Shown here one piece after another: positions 23,683-32,396 of a stretch of 42,027 nt of DNA. The stretch's first letter is position 1, and every line of letters begins with the position of its first letter. Origin of the DNA: Nocardioides sp. Root240 (GTDB taxonomy: Bacteria > Actinomycetota > Actinomycetes > Propionibacteriales > Nocardioidaceae). The position numbers and the translations under genes are program-made. Where the stretch lies: positions 92,049-134,075 of the forward strand of contig NZ_LMIT01000010.1 of NCBI RefSeq assembly GCF_001428825.1, given 5' to 3'. The notes under the pieces were generated by a model. It searched no databases. It was not told the origin of the DNA and was given only the letters and a program-made list of their open reading frames with translations.

Positions 23683-24621
23683 ATGTCGGGGTGGTTCGAG
23701 ATCAGTGCCGCGGACCGGCCGGCCACGGAACGGGCGGAGTACTGGCGCAACAGCGTGTGCGACCAGTTCGTCCCCCTCGCGGTCGAGCCGGACGGCGACC
23801 TGCTCCGGGGCCGGGTCGCCGGCGGCAACGTGGCGGAGATCCGCATGCGCCGGATGCGCGCGACCCGCCACCGGTTCGAGCGACGCGGCGCCGACATCGC
23901 CGAGACCGACCCCGAGGTGCTGCACCTGCTCCACATGGACCATGGCGAGACGCTGGTGGAGCAGGACGACCGCACGGCTGCCGTGCGCGCCGGCGACCTG
24001 CTGCTCTACGACAGCACGCGCCCGTTCCGGTTCCGCACCGACGACGACTTCCAGTTCACGATCTGCCTGCTGCCCAAGCGGCTGCTGCCCGTCCCCGAGC
24101 GGGTGCAGCGCCAGTGGACGGCCCGCGCGCTGCCCACGACCGGGGGCGTCGCCGCGGCCGTGGCACCCTTCCTCTGCTCGCTGACACGCGCCACCTCGGA
24201 CGCCGATGCCGCGCAGCAGCTCGCCCTGCAGCAGGCGATGGTGAGCATGTACGTCGCCCTGCTGTCCGAGGCCGGCCTCGGCGGGAACCCGCCGGCGGTC
24301 AACCTCTCGCTGGCGAAGTCCTTCATCGCCCGCAACCTCGGCGACCCGGGGCTGACCCCGGCCGATGTCGCGGCGGCGTGCAGCATCTCCCTCAGCTACC
24401 TGCACCGCCTCTTCGCCAACGACGACGCGACGGTCGCCGGCTACGTGCGGGAGCAGCGTCTCCAGGCCGTCCACCGCGACCTGCTCGACGCGGCGGTCGA
24501 GGAGCCCGTCGCGCACGTGGCGGAGCGGTGGGGCATCACCGACCCGGCCCACTTCAGCCGGATGTTCAAGAAGCGGTTCGGGGTCTCTCCGGGCGAGCTG
24601 CGCCGGGCCGCGCGCCAGTAG
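23683..24621 (+). CDS. AraC/XylS-family regulator of the aldoxime-nitrile operon
   Basis: A 312-residue AraC-family activator. The N-terminal half is the cupin-like effector domain found in XylS/NitR-type regulators ([19 protein letters not shown] at the start, [15 protein letters not shown] near 102-116). The C-terminal half has two helix-turn-helix motifs ([18 protein letters not shown] and [20 protein letters not shown]) and the family ending [11 protein letters not shown] 23683 is 203 bases from the divergent amidase start. Nitrile and aldoxime clusters of actinobacteria often have AraC-type regulators answering to a nitrile, amide or aldoxime, so it is likely the activator of the operon. 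It may be translated from a leaderless mRNA. Confidence 0.88.
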   Translation: MSGWFEISAADRPATERAEYWRNSVCDQFVPLAVEPDGDLLRGRVAGGNVAEIRMRRMRATRHRFERRGADIAETDPEVLHLLHMDHGETLVEQDDRTAAVRAGDLLLYDSTRPFRFRTDDDFQFTICLLPKRLLPVPERVQRQWTARALPTTGGVAAAVAPFLCSLTRATSDADAAQQLALQQAMVSMYVALLSEAGLGGNPPAVNLSLAKSFIARNLGDPGLTPADVAAACSISLSYLHRLFANDDATVAGYVREQRLQAVHRDLLDAAVEEPVAHVAERWGITDPAHFSRMFKKRFGVSPGELRRAARQ

Positions 24622-24674
24622 GTCCAGCGCTTTCGGCGGCCCCGCGACCGTATCCAGCGGCCCCCTCGCGCTGT

Positions 24675-24680
24675 TACGTT
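24675..24680 (+). promoter_or_regulatory. Possible -10 box of a leaderless GMC oxidoreductase mRNA
   Basis: TACGTT (TANNNT form) ends six bases before the ATG at 24687, the distance expected if transcription starts at the start codon. No Shine-Dalgarno and no convincing -35 box are visible. The 65-base gap also holds the repeated word TCCAGCG. Confidence 0.35.
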
Positions 24681-24686
24681 CCACGC

Positions 24687-26528
24687 ATGGGCACGGCTGC
24701 TGACTTCGTCGTCGTCGGTGCGGGTTCGGCAGGTGCGGTCGTGGCCGCGCGGCTGTCCGAGGACCCGGCCGTCCAGGTGGTGCTGATCGAGGCGGGCGGC
24801 CACCCACCCGCGGCCGAGCTGATGCCGGCGGCGGCTCCCGCCGTCCAGCTCGACAAGGACACCGACTGGATGTTCACCGCCCACGCCGGCGGCGCCGGGC
24901 GCGGGCTCGCCGAGGGCCGGATGATGGTCCCGCGCGGCAAGATGCTCGGCGGCTCCTCGGGCATGAACTACATGGCCTACGTGCGCGGCCACCCCGGCGA
25001 CTTCGACGCGTGGGCGGCCGGCGGCGCCACCGGGTGGGGGTACGACGACGTGCTCCCCTACTTCCGCAAGAGCGAGGGCCTCGTGCCCAGCGACGCGATC
25101 CCCGTCGACGCGGCGGCCCACGGGACCGACGGCCCGCTCGGGGTCTCGGTCCGCCAGCCGGTGCTGCCCGGAGCGCGCGCGTTCGTCGACGCGGCGGTCG
25201 CGGCCGGCATCCCCGAGGGCGACTACAACGGTCACGACCGGGGCGGTCCCGACGGCGTGGTCTCGCTGCTGCAGACGACGACGCGCGACGGCAGGCGCGC
25301 CAGCACCTACCACGCCTTCCTGGAGGGCGAGGTCGAGCAGCGCCCCAACCTGTCGATCGTGACCCACGGCCACGCGACCCGGATCGTCCTCGAGGGCGAG
25401 GCCGGCGCGCTGCGGGCGACCGGCGTCGAGCTGATCGGCGACGACGGCACGCGGCAGACCATCACCGCACGCAAGGAGGTGCTGGTCTGCGCCGGGGCCG
25501 TCGGCTCGCCGCAGCTGCTGATGCTGTCGGGCATCGGCGAGCGCGAGCACCTGGCGTCGTACGGCATCGAGTGCCTGCTCGACGCGCCCGAGGTCGGCCG
25601 GCACCTCAAGGACCACCTGCAGCTGGGCGTGATGTTCCCGGCGCCCGGCCTCGGCGTCTCGATGGCCGCGATAGGCGTGGCGATGGGCCCGGACGCGCTG
25701 CGCGCCCCGGCCGGCCCGCTGCCCGCGGACCCCGCCGAGGACGCCGCGCTGCCGCCGGAGCTCGCCGTGCTGCGCGCGGAGGCGGAGCGCCAGCTCGTCG
25801 AGTGGTTCACCACCGGCACCGGCCTGGCGTCGTCCTCGCTCTACGACGCCAGCGCGTGGTTCTCCACCGGGCTCGGCGACCCCCACACCCACGACGCGCA
25901 GATCGGCCTGTTCGCGTGCGGCTACAACGCCGACATCTGGCGCGGTTGCCTCCGGGTCGCACCCGAGGAGTACTTCGCGGATCCCGAGACGGTCCTCTCG
26001 CCGATGGCCGAGAGCATGATCGTGCTGCCCAACCCGGTGCAGCCGCACAGCGAGGGCGCGATCCGGCTGGCGAGCTCCGACCCCCTGGCCGCGCCGGACA
26101 TCCAGATGAACTACTACGACGACCCGCACGACATGGCCGTGATGATCGCGACCGTGCGCCGCGCGCTCGCGATCGTCGAGCAGCTCCGCACCCGCCACGA
26201 GATCGGCGACGTGCACGTCCCGGCGGCCCTCGCCGAGCGCCACGGCCACACCCCCGGCGCCGAGCCCAGCGACGCGCTCATCGAGGACCTCGCGCGGCAC
26301 TACTCGTTCACGGTCTACCACCTCACCAGCACCTGCCGGATCGGCTCGGTCGTCGACCCGGAGCTGCGCGTGCTCGGTGTCGACGGGCTGCGCGTCGCCG
26401 ACGCGAGCGTGATGCCGAACGTGGTGAGCGGCAACACCAACGCCGCCGCGATCATGATCGGCGAGAAGGCCGCCGAGCTGGTCGCGACGACGCACGGCGT
26501 CGGGCTGGCCGACTTCGTCGGCCGCTAG
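24687..26528 (+). CDS. GMC-family FAD oxidoreductase (choline dehydrogenase-like)
   Basis: A 613-residue flavoprotein of the glucose-methanol-choline family. The dinucleotide-binding motif VVVGAGSAGAVVAARL lies at the N-terminus. GGSSGMNYMAYVRGHPGDFDAW is the family signature region (split by residues 92-113), and GAVGSPQLLMLSGIG is the second signature. The active-site pair is the His of TVYHLTSTCRIG and the Asn of VSGNTNAAAIMIGE. It is longer than the usual 530-560 residues because of a segment near residues 325-400. It oxidises an alcohol to an aldehyde or ketone, but the substrate is not evident. The gene lies between the AraC gene (same strand, 65 bases) and a convergent LysR gene (19 bases), and its function may be independent of both. 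Confidence 0.88.
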   Translation: MGTAADFVVVGAGSAGAVVAARLSEDPAVQVVLIEAGGHPPAAELMPAAAPAVQLDKDTDWMFTAHAGGAGRGLAEGRMMVPRGKMLGGSSGMNYMAYVRGHPGDFDAWAAGGATGWGYDDVLPYFRKSEGLVPSDAIPVDAAAHGTDGPLGVSVRQPVLPGARAFVDAAVAAGIPEGDYNGHDRGGPDGVVSLLQTTTRDGRRASTYHAFLEGEVEQRPNLSIVTHGHATRIVLEGEAGALRATGVELIGDDGTRQTITARKEVLVCAGAVGSPQLLMLSGIGEREHLASYGIECLLDAPEVGRHLKDHLQLGVMFPAPGLGVSMAAIGVAMGPDALRAPAGPLPADPAEDAALPPELAVLRAEAERQLVEWFTTGTGLASSSLYDASAWFSTGLGDPHTHDAQIGLFACGYNADIWRGCLRVAPEEYFADPETVLSPMAESMIVLPNPVQPHSEGAIRLASSDPLAAPDIQMNYYDDPHDMAVMIATVRRALAIVEQLRTRHEIGDVHVPAALAERHGHTPGAEPSDALIEDLARHYSFTVYHLTSTCRIGSVVDPELRVLGVDGLRVADASVMPNVVSGNTNAAAIMIGEKAAELVATTHGVGLADFVGR

Positions 26529-26547
26529 GGCGTGTCGGGCAAGCGCC

Positions 26548-27444
26548 TCACACCGCGACCAGCGGGTAGCGCTCCCGGCAGAACTCGGCCAACCGCTCCG
26601 CGACGGCCGCCAGCTCGGGCGCCGCGTGGTGGCGCGGGTGCCAGGCGGCGTACAGCGTGAGCCGCAGCAGTGAGCGTCCGTCGAGGACGGGCGTCGGCAC
26701 CAGGTCGAACCGCGGGTCGTCGGAGAGGACCGCGACCCCGCGGCCCGACGCGGCGAGGGCCAGCGCGACCTGCGGGCTCGCGCACTCCACCACCTCGAGC
26801 GGCGCCGCGCCGGCGCGGACCAGCGCCTCGTCGAGGCGGCTGCGCGATCCCGCGGTCGGGTCGAGCGTGAGCAACGGGTACGCCGCGAGGTCCGCCACCG
26901 AGACGGACGAGCGCCCGGCCACCGCGTGCCCGGCCCGCGCGTAGGCCCACACCGGCAGCTCGGCGACGACGGCGCTGGCGAGGTGGCGCGGGGGCGGGGT
27001 CGCGAGCACGGCCAGGTCGAGCCGGTCGCCCAGGCCCTCGACGGCCTCGGCGCCCGTCGCCTCCTCGACCGTGATCAGCGGGTCGTCGGTGGACAGCGTG
27101 GCGAGGAAGGGAGCGACCACGTCGGTCAGCGTGGTGACGGGTGCGGCGGCGCGGATCCGTTCGAGCCGGCCCGCCGCGAGCGCCTCGGCGAGCGAGCGTG
27201 CGGCCTCGGCGGCGGACAGCACGTCGCGTGCGGCGGCCAGGAACGAGTGGCCCGCCGAGGTCAGGTTGAGCCGGCGGTGGTGACGGTGGAAGAGGGCGAC
27301 GCCGACCTGCCGCTCGAGCTGCTGGAGCTGGCGGGAGAGCGCAGGCTGGGTGACGTGCAGGGCGTCGGCAGCGGCGCTCACCGAGCCCAGCTCGACCACC
27401 GTGCTGAAGGTCGTGAGCAGCCGGAGGTCCACACCCAGCATCAT
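26548..27444 (-). CDS. LysR-family regulator of the GABA catabolic operon
   Basis: A LysR regulator of about 298 residues. The helix-turn-helix is STVVELGSVSAAADALHVTQPALSRQLQQLE (residues 13-43), followed by the effector domain from about residue 90. Two adjacent ATG codons (27444 and 27441) can start MMLGVDLRLLTTF; there is no Shine-Dalgarno, and both lie inside the palindrome at 27436-27450. Readings further upstream lack any family resemblance. It is divergent from gabT with only 73 bases between, so it probably regulates the gabT-gdh-gabD operon and itself. The stop is 19 bases from the convergent GMC gene. Confidence 0.86.
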   Translation of the reverse strand: MMLGVDLRLLTTFSTVVELGSVSAAADALHVTQPALSRQLQQLERQVGVALFHRHHRRLNLTSAGHSFLAAARDVLSAAEAARSLAEALAAGRLERIRAAAPVTTLTDVVAPFLATLSTDDPLITVEEATGAEAVEGLGDRLDLAVLATPPPRHLASAVVAELPVWAYARAGHAVAGRSSVSVADLAAYPLLTLDPTAGSRSRLDEALVRAGAAPLEVVECASPQVALALAASGRGVAVLSDDPRFDLVPTPVLDGRSLLRLTLYAAWHPRHHAAPELAAVAERLAEFCRERYPLVAV

Positions 27445-27450
27445 ATGCTG
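27436..27450. promoter_or_regulatory. LysR operator palindrome overlapping the regulator's start codon
   Basis: CAGCAT-CAT-ATGCTG is a perfect dyad with 6-bp arms and a 3-bp centre. Both possible ATG codons of the LysR gene (27439-27444) lie inside it. A second small dyad, ACAT-GGAA-ATGT, lies 8 bases away at 27458-27469. The placement suggests autorepression plus control of the divergent gabT operon. Confidence 0.55.
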
Positions 27451-27517
27451 CGAGAACATGGAAATGTGAACCAACAGGCATTGGACGACATGCAGGGGCA
27501 AGGCTGACCATGGGCTG

Positions 27518-28867
27518 GTGAGCACCGACACCACCACCCCCACCCAGGCCCGCCGCCTCCTCACCCCGCTGCCCGGCCCGCGTTCGCGCGCGCTGATGGA
27601 GCGCAAGACCTCCGCCGTCGCGAACGGCGTCGGTACGACGCTGCCCGTGTTCGCGGCGCACGCCGGCGGCGGCCTGCTCGAGGACGTCGACGGCAACATC
27701 CTGATCGACCTCGGCTCCGGCATCGCCGTGACGACCGTCGGCGCCAGCGAGCCCCGCGTCGTGGCCGCCGTGCAGCAGCAGGTCGCCGACTTCACGCACA
27801 CCTGCTTCATGGTCACGCCCTACGAGGGGTACGTCGCCGTCGCCGAGCACCTCAACCGGCTCACCCCCGGCGACCACGAGAAGCGCTCGGTGCTCTTCAA
27901 CTCCGGCGCCGAGGCCGTCGAGAACGCCGTGAAGATCGCCCGCCACGCGACGGGTCGCGACGCGGTGGTCGTCTTCGACCACGCCTACCACGGTCGCACC
28001 AACCTCACGATGGCGATGACGGCCAAGAACATGCCCTACAAGCACGGCTTCGGGCCGTTCGCCAGCGAGGTCTACCGCGCTCCCCTGTCCTACCCGTACC
28101 GCGACGGTGGCCTCGACGGCGCGACCGCCGCGGCCCACGCGATCGACGTCATCGAGAAGCAGGTCGGCGCGGAGAACCTCGCCGCCGTCGTGATCGAGCC
28201 GATCCAGGGCGAGGGCGGCTTCATCGTCCCGGCCGACGGCTTCCTGCCGGCGCTGGTCGCCTGGTGCCGTGCCAACGGCGTGGTGTTCGTGGCGGACGAG
28301 GTGCAGAGCGGTTTCGCCCGCACCGGTGCGCTGTTCGCCTGCGACCACGAGGGCGTCGTACCGGACCTCATCGTGACGGCCAAGGGCATCGCCGGCGGTC
28401 TCCCGCTGTCGGCGGTCACCGGCCGCGCCGAGCTGATGGACGCGGTCCACCCCGGCGGCCTCGGCGGCACGTACGGCGGCAACCCGATCGCTTGCGCGGC
28501 CGCGCTCGCCGTCATCGAGACGATCGAGCAGGACGGCCTGGTCGAGCGGGCCCGCGCCATCGAGGAGCGGATCACCACCCGCCTGCGCGCCATCGGTACG
28601 ACGGACGGCCGGATCGGCGACGTCCGGGGCCGCGGCGCCATGGTCGCCGTCGAGCTGGTCGAGGCCGGGACGACGACGCCGGACCCCGCGCTGGCCAAGG
28701 AGATCGCGACCCGCTCGCACGCCGAGGGCGTCATCGTGCTGACCTGCGGCACCTACGGCAACGTGCTCCGCTTCCTCCCGCCGCTGTCGATCACCGACGC
28801 GCAGCTGGACGAGGCCTTCGACGTCATCGAGGCTGCCCTCGCCGCGGTCCCGGCGGTCGCGAAGTGA
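27518..28867 (+). CDS. gabT: 4-aminobutyrate aminotransferase
   Basis: A 449-residue class III PLP aminotransferase that moves the amino group of GABA (or a related omega-amino acid) to 2-oxoglutarate, giving succinic semialdehyde and glutamate. The PLP lysine is Lys289 (VTAKGIAGGLPLSAVTGR) and the cofactor aspartate is Asp260 (VFVADEVQSGF). VLFNSGAEAVENAVKIAR and GGTYGGNPIACAAALAVIE are characteristic of the GabT group. The start is GTG 27518. It overlaps the glutamate dehydrogenase gene by four bases (GTGA). The downstream succinate-semialdehyde dehydrogenase supports the GABA assignment over ornithine or beta-alanine. Confidence 0.9.
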   Translation: MSTDTTTPTQARRLLTPLPGPRSRALMERKTSAVANGVGTTLPVFAAHAGGGLLEDVDGNILIDLGSGIAVTTVGASEPRVVAAVQQQVADFTHTCFMVTPYEGYVAVAEHLNRLTPGDHEKRSVLFNSGAEAVENAVKIARHATGRDAVVVFDHAYHGRTNLTMAMTAKNMPYKHGFGPFASEVYRAPLSYPYRDGGLDGATAAAHAIDVIEKQVGAENLAAVVIEPIQGEGGFIVPADGFLPALVAWCRANGVVFVADEVQSGFARTGALFACDHEGVVPDLIVTAKGIAGGLPLSAVTGRAELMDAVHPGGLGGTYGGNPIACAAALAVIETIEQDGLVERARAIEERITTRLRAIGTTDGRIGDVRGRGAMVAVELVEAGTTTPDPALAKEIATRSHAEGVIVLTCGTYGNVLRFLPPLSITDAQLDEAFDVIEAALAAVPAVAK

Positions 28868-30135
28868 GCATCGACGTCGCTCCCCCGCGCACCGAGGTCG
28901 ACTCGAACCCGCTCGGCGACGCGCTGCGCCAGCTGCGTGCGGCCTGCGACCGGCTCGGCCTGGACGCCGGCACGTACGCCATGCTGGCCACCCCGCGTCG
29001 CGAGATGACCGTGAGCATCCCGCTGCGCCGCGACAGCGGCGAGGTCGAGGTGCTGACCGGTCACCGCGTGCAGCACAACTTCTCCCGCGGCCCCGCCAAG
29101 GGCGGCCTGCGCTACAGCCCCGAGGTGGACCTCGACGAGGTCCGCGCGCTGGCGATGTGGATGACGTGGAAGTGCGCCCTGCTCGACGTGCCCTACGGCG
29201 GCGCGAAGGGCGGCGTACGCATCGACCCGCGCAACTACAGCGAGGACGAGCTGCAGCGGGTCACCCGCCGCTACGCCAGCGAGATCGGCCCGATCATCGG
29301 CCCCTCGCGGGACATCCCCGCCCCCGACATCGGCACCGACGAGAAGACCATGGCCTGGATCATGGACACCCACTCGGTGAGCGTGGGCCACACCGTCCTC
29401 GGCGTGGTGACCGGCAAGCCGATCAGCCTCGGCGGCTCGCTCGGCCGCGCGATGGCGACCTCGCGCGGCGTGGTCGAGGTCGCCCTGGCCGCGCTCGACA
29501 CGCTCGGCCTGGCGCCGGCCGCGACGACCGCCGCGGTGCAGGGCTTCGGCAAGGTCGGTCGCGGTGCGGCCGAGCTGCTCGCGGAGGCCGGCGTCCGGGT
29601 GGTCGCCGCCAGCGACCAGTACGGCGGCGTGCACGACCCCGCCGGTCTCGACGTGCCCGCGCTCTGCGCGCACGTCGACGTGACCGGCAGCGTCGTGGGC
29701 TTCGCGGACCCGATCGACAACGCCGACCTGCTCGAGCTCGAGGTCGACCTGCTCGTCCCCGCGGCGGTCGAGGGCGTGATCCACGCCGGCAACGCCGACC
29801 GGATCCGCGCCAGGGCCGTCGTCGAGGGCGCCAACGGACCCACCAGCACGGACGCCGACCAGGTCCTCGCGGACCGCGGCGTGCTCGTCGTACCGGACAT
29901 CCTGGCGAACGCCGGCGGCGTCGTCGTCTCCTACTTCGAGTGGGTGCAGGCCAACCAGGCGTACTGGTGGACCGAGGACGAGGTGAACGAGCGCCTCGCC
30001 ACCCGCATGCAGCTGGCGTGGCAGCGCGTCCACGAGCGCGCCACCTCCGAAGGCATCACCCTCCGCGAGGCGGCGACCTGCATCGCCGTCGAGCGCGTCG
30101 CCCACGCCCACCACCAGAGAGGCCTCTACCCGTGA
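28864..30135 (+). CDS. Glu/Leu/Phe/Val-family dehydrogenase (glutamate dehydrogenase)
   Basis: A 423-residue NAD(P)-dependent amino acid dehydrogenase, most like glutamate dehydrogenases. The substrate region includes HNFSRGPAKGGLRYSPEVDL, and the catalytic block is TWKCALLDVPYGGAKGG with Lys103 and Lys115. The nucleotide-binding motif is VQGFGKVGRGAAELL. The C-terminal ANAGGVVVSYFEWVQANQ is typical of this clade. GTG 28864 overlaps the gabT stop, and its own stop overlaps the next gene in the same way. Between GabT and semialdehyde dehydrogenase, its likely task is to turn the glutamate made by GabT back into 2-oxoglutarate and ammonia. Confidence 0.92.
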   Translation: MSIDVAPPRTEVDSNPLGDALRQLRAACDRLGLDAGTYAMLATPRREMTVSIPLRRDSGEVEVLTGHRVQHNFSRGPAKGGLRYSPEVDLDEVRALAMWMTWKCALLDVPYGGAKGGVRIDPRNYSEDELQRVTRRYASEIGPIIGPSRDIPAPDIGTDEKTMAWIMDTHSVSVGHTVLGVVTGKPISLGGSLGRAMATSRGVVEVALAALDTLGLAPAATTAAVQGFGKVGRGAAELLAEAGVRVVAASDQYGGVHDPAGLDVPALCAHVDVTGSVVGFADPIDNADLLELEVDLLVPAAVEGVIHAGNADRIRARAVVEGANGPTSTDADQVLADRGVLVVPDILANAGGVVVSYFEWVQANQAYWWTEDEVNERLATRMQLAWQRVHERATSEGITLREAATCIAVERVAHAHHQRGLYP

Positions 30136-31598
30136 CATCCCTCGACCAGATCATCGCCCGCCTCGCCCCCGAGGCCGGTGTCCTCGTCGGCGGCGAGTGG
30201 CTCGCCGGTGAGCTCGGCACCTACGACGTCGACGACCCCGCCGACAAGCGGGTCCTCGCCGCGGTCGGCAACGGCGGCGCCGCCCAGGCGACCGCCGCGG
30301 TCGACGCCGCGGCGGCGGCCGCTGCGGAGTGGGCCGCGACCAGCCCGCGCCAGCGCTCCGTCGTGCTGCACCGGACGTTCGAGCTGATGCACCGCGACCT
30401 CGAGGAGCTCGCGGCCCTCATCTGCGCCGAGAACGGCAAGTCCGCCGCCGACGCGCGCGCCGAGGTCGGGTACGCCGCCGAGTTCTTCCGCTGGTTCGCC
30501 GAGGAGGCGGTCCGCATCGACGGCAGCTACGGCAGTGCCCCGGCCGGCGGCGTCCGCACCGTCGTGACGCGTCGCCCGGTGGGCGTCGCGGCGCTCATCA
30601 CGCCGTGGAACTTCCCCGCCGCGATGGCGACCCGCAAGATCGCGCCGGCGCTGGCCGCCGGCTGCACGGTCGTCCTCAAGCCCGCCGCGGAGACGCCGCT
30701 GACCGCCTTCGCGGTGGCCCGGCTGCTGGCCGAGGCCGGCGTCCCGGCGGGTGTCGTCAACGTCGTACCGACCACGGAGCCGGAGGCGGTCGTCAGCACC
30801 TGGCTGGCGGACCCGCGCGTGCGCAAGGTGTCCTTCACCGGCTCGACCGGCGTCGGCCGTCACCTGCTGCGCCAGGCCGCGGACCGCGTGCTCAACGCGT
30901 CGATGGAGCTCGGCGGCAACGCCCCCTTCATCGTCACCGAGGACGCCGACGTGGCGGCCGCGGTGGACGGCGCGATGATCGCGAAGTTCCGCGGCGGCGG
31001 GCAGGCCTGCACGGCCGCCAACCGGTTCTACGTGCACGCCTCGGTCGCCGAGGAGTTCACCGCCGCCCTGTCCGCACGGGTCACCGCCCTGCGGGTCGGC
31101 CGGGGTGCGGACGCGTCGACGGAGATCGGCCCGCTCATCGACGGCCGCGCCGTCGACCGGGTGACCTCGCTCGTCGAGGACGCCGTCGCCTCGGGCGCCC
31201 GGGTGGTGGCGCGGGCCGAGGTGCCCGCCGAGCTGAGCGGCCACTTCTTCCCGCCGACCGTCGTCACCGGTGTCGCGCCCGACGCGCGCCTGGTGCGCGA
31301 GGAGATCTTCGCCCCCGTGGCGCCGATCATCACCTGGACCGACGAGGCCGAGCTGCTCGCGCTGGTCAACGACAGCGAGATGGGCCTGGCGGCGTACCTC
31401 TACGCGGGCGAGCTGAAGCGCGCGCTCCAGCTCGCCGAGCAGGTCGACGCCGGCATGATCGGCATCAACCGCGGCCTGGTCTCCGACCCGGCCGCGCCGT
31501 TCGGTGGCGTGAAGCAGAGCGGCATCGGCCGCGAGGGTGCCCACGAGGGCATCGAGGAGTACCAGGAGACCCAGTACTTCAGCGTCGACTGGAGCTGA
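30132..31598 (+). CDS. gabD: Succinate-semialdehyde dehydrogenase (GabD-like aldehyde dehydrogenase)
   Basis: A 488-residue NAD(P)-dependent aldehyde dehydrogenase that would oxidise succinic semialdehyde to succinate. The general base is Glu259 ([11 protein letters not shown]) and the nucleophile is Cys293 ([14 protein letters not shown]). [20 protein letters not shown] and [13 protein letters not shown] form the cofactor site, and [23 protein letters not shown] is the GabD-type C-terminus (split by residues 456-478). The GTG start at 30132 overlaps the dehydrogenase stop (GTGA). With gabT it forms the standard GABA-to-succinate route. The convergent next operon is separated by the large palindrome at 31609-31698. 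Confidence 0.92.
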   Translation: MTSLDQIIARLAPEAGVLVGGEWLAGELGTYDVDDPADKRVLAAVGNGGAAQATAAVDAAAAAAAEWAATSPRQRSVVLHRTFELMHRDLEELAALICAENGKSAADARAEVGYAAEFFRWFAEEAVRIDGSYGSAPAGGVRTVVTRRPVGVAALITPWNFPAAMATRKIAPALAAGCTVVLKPAAETPLTAFAVARLLAEAGVPAGVVNVVPTTEPEAVVSTWLADPRVRKVSFTGSTGVGRHLLRQAADRVLNASMELGGNAPFIVTEDADVAAAVDGAMIAKFRGGGQACTAANRFYVHASVAEEFTAALSARVTALRVGRGADASTEIGPLIDGRAVDRVTSLVEDAVASGARVVARAEVPAELSGHFFPPTVVTGVAPDARLVREEIFAPVAPIITWTDEAELLALVNDSEMGLAAYLYAGELKRALQLAEQVDAGMIGINRGLVSDPAAPFGGVKQSGIGREGAHEGIEEYQETQYFSVDWS

Positions 31599-31608
31599 AC
31601 CGCCGAAC

Positions 31609-31698
31609 CGCTTGTAACTCGGTGTTCGGGTGCACTGCCACGGGGTCCTGACCGGTCAGGACCCTGTGGCAGTAGTCACGAACACCGAGTTACAAGCG
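31609..31698. repeat. 90-bp near-perfect palindrome between convergent operons
   Basis: Sequence on either side of 31653/31654 is self-complementary over about 45 bases per side. The outer arms pair without error from 31609-31628 to 31679-31698 (core word CTTGTAACTCGGTGTTCG). An internal loop of about 5 x 5 bases follows. The inner arms (31634-31653 and 31654-31673) pair with one G.T exception and no unpaired apical bases (CTGACCGGTCAG at the centre). It lies 10 bases after the gabD stop and 17 bases before the end of the opposing NpdG-like gene. A bidirectional terminator is the simplest role, but it is far longer than a normal one and lacks T-tracts. A mobile or repeated element is possible. 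Confidence 0.8.
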
Positions 31699-31715
31699 CG
31701 GCAGCGGCGCGGGGG

Positions 31716-32396
31716 TCAGTGGTCGAGGCCGGTGACCCGGATGCCCGAGTGGGTCTTGTACTTCCGGTTGATCGAGATCAGCACCGCAGTGAACGGCTCG
31801 AGGACACGGGCCAGGCGGAGCTTGCCGCCGTCGACACCCGGACGACCCGTGACGGAGGCGGCGAGGTCGATCGCGACCTGCTTGCCCTCGACCGAGTCAC
31901 CCACCACGATCACGTCCTCGTCGAGGAACTCCTCATCGCCCCACAACGCGGGGGCGGCGACGTTGTGGAACGCCCCCACCACCACGGCCTCCGGCTGCAG
32001 CGCCTGGGCCGACTCCGCGGCCGAGCCCTCGCCACCGTTGACCACCCGACCGTGGGCGCCGCGCTTGTCGAACGCCAGCGGGTTCACGCACGAGATGACC
32101 GTCTTGCCCGCCAGCTGCAGGGACGCGACCAGCTCGTCGTGGCCGTCGTACGGCACCGCCAGCAGCACCACGTCCGCCGACGCGACCGCGTCGGCGTTCG
32201 CGGCACCACGAGCCGTGCCCGCACCGGCAACCGAGACGAGGCGAGCGTTCACCTCGTCGGCGACAGCCGACGCCTTCCCAGCAGCACGCGAGCCCAGGAC
32301 GATGTCGTGGCCGTGACGCGCGAACCGGTAGCCCAGGCCCTTGCCCTGCGGGCCGGTGCCACCGATCACGGCGACGGTGTGACGAGAGGTGCTCAT
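31716..32396 (-). CDS. npdG: F420:NADPH oxidoreductase (NpdG family)
   Basis: A 226-residue cytosolic enzyme that transfers hydride between NADPH and coenzyme F420. The Rossmann motif is VAVIGGTGPQGKGLGYRFARHGH, and the arginine-containing loop LGSRAAGKA next to it suits NADPH. The blocks LLAVPYDGHDEL, CVNPLAFDK, VGAFHNVAAPALWG and the C-terminal NRKYKTHSGIRVTGLDH are family-typical. It is the last gene of the nine-gene aromatic-type operon, overlapping the aldehyde dehydrogenase by four bases. It would supply F420H2 to the LLM protein at 35237. Confidence 0.9.
   Translation of the reverse strand: MSTSRHTVAVIGGTGPQGKGLGYRFARHGHDIVLGSRAAGKASAVADEVNARLVSVAGAGTARGAANADAVASADVVLLAVPYDGHDELVASLQLAGKTVISCVNPLAFDKRGAHGRVVNGGEGSAAESAQALQPEAVVVGAFHNVAAPALWGDEEFLDEDVIVVGDSVEGKQVAIDLAASVTGRPGVDGGKLRLARVLEPFTAVLISINRKYKTHSGIRVTGLDH

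Noticed and set aside
31609..31698. Insertion-sequence end or CRISPR-like repeat
   Set aside because: There is a single palindromic unit, no flanking direct repeats, no transposase and no spaced repeats.
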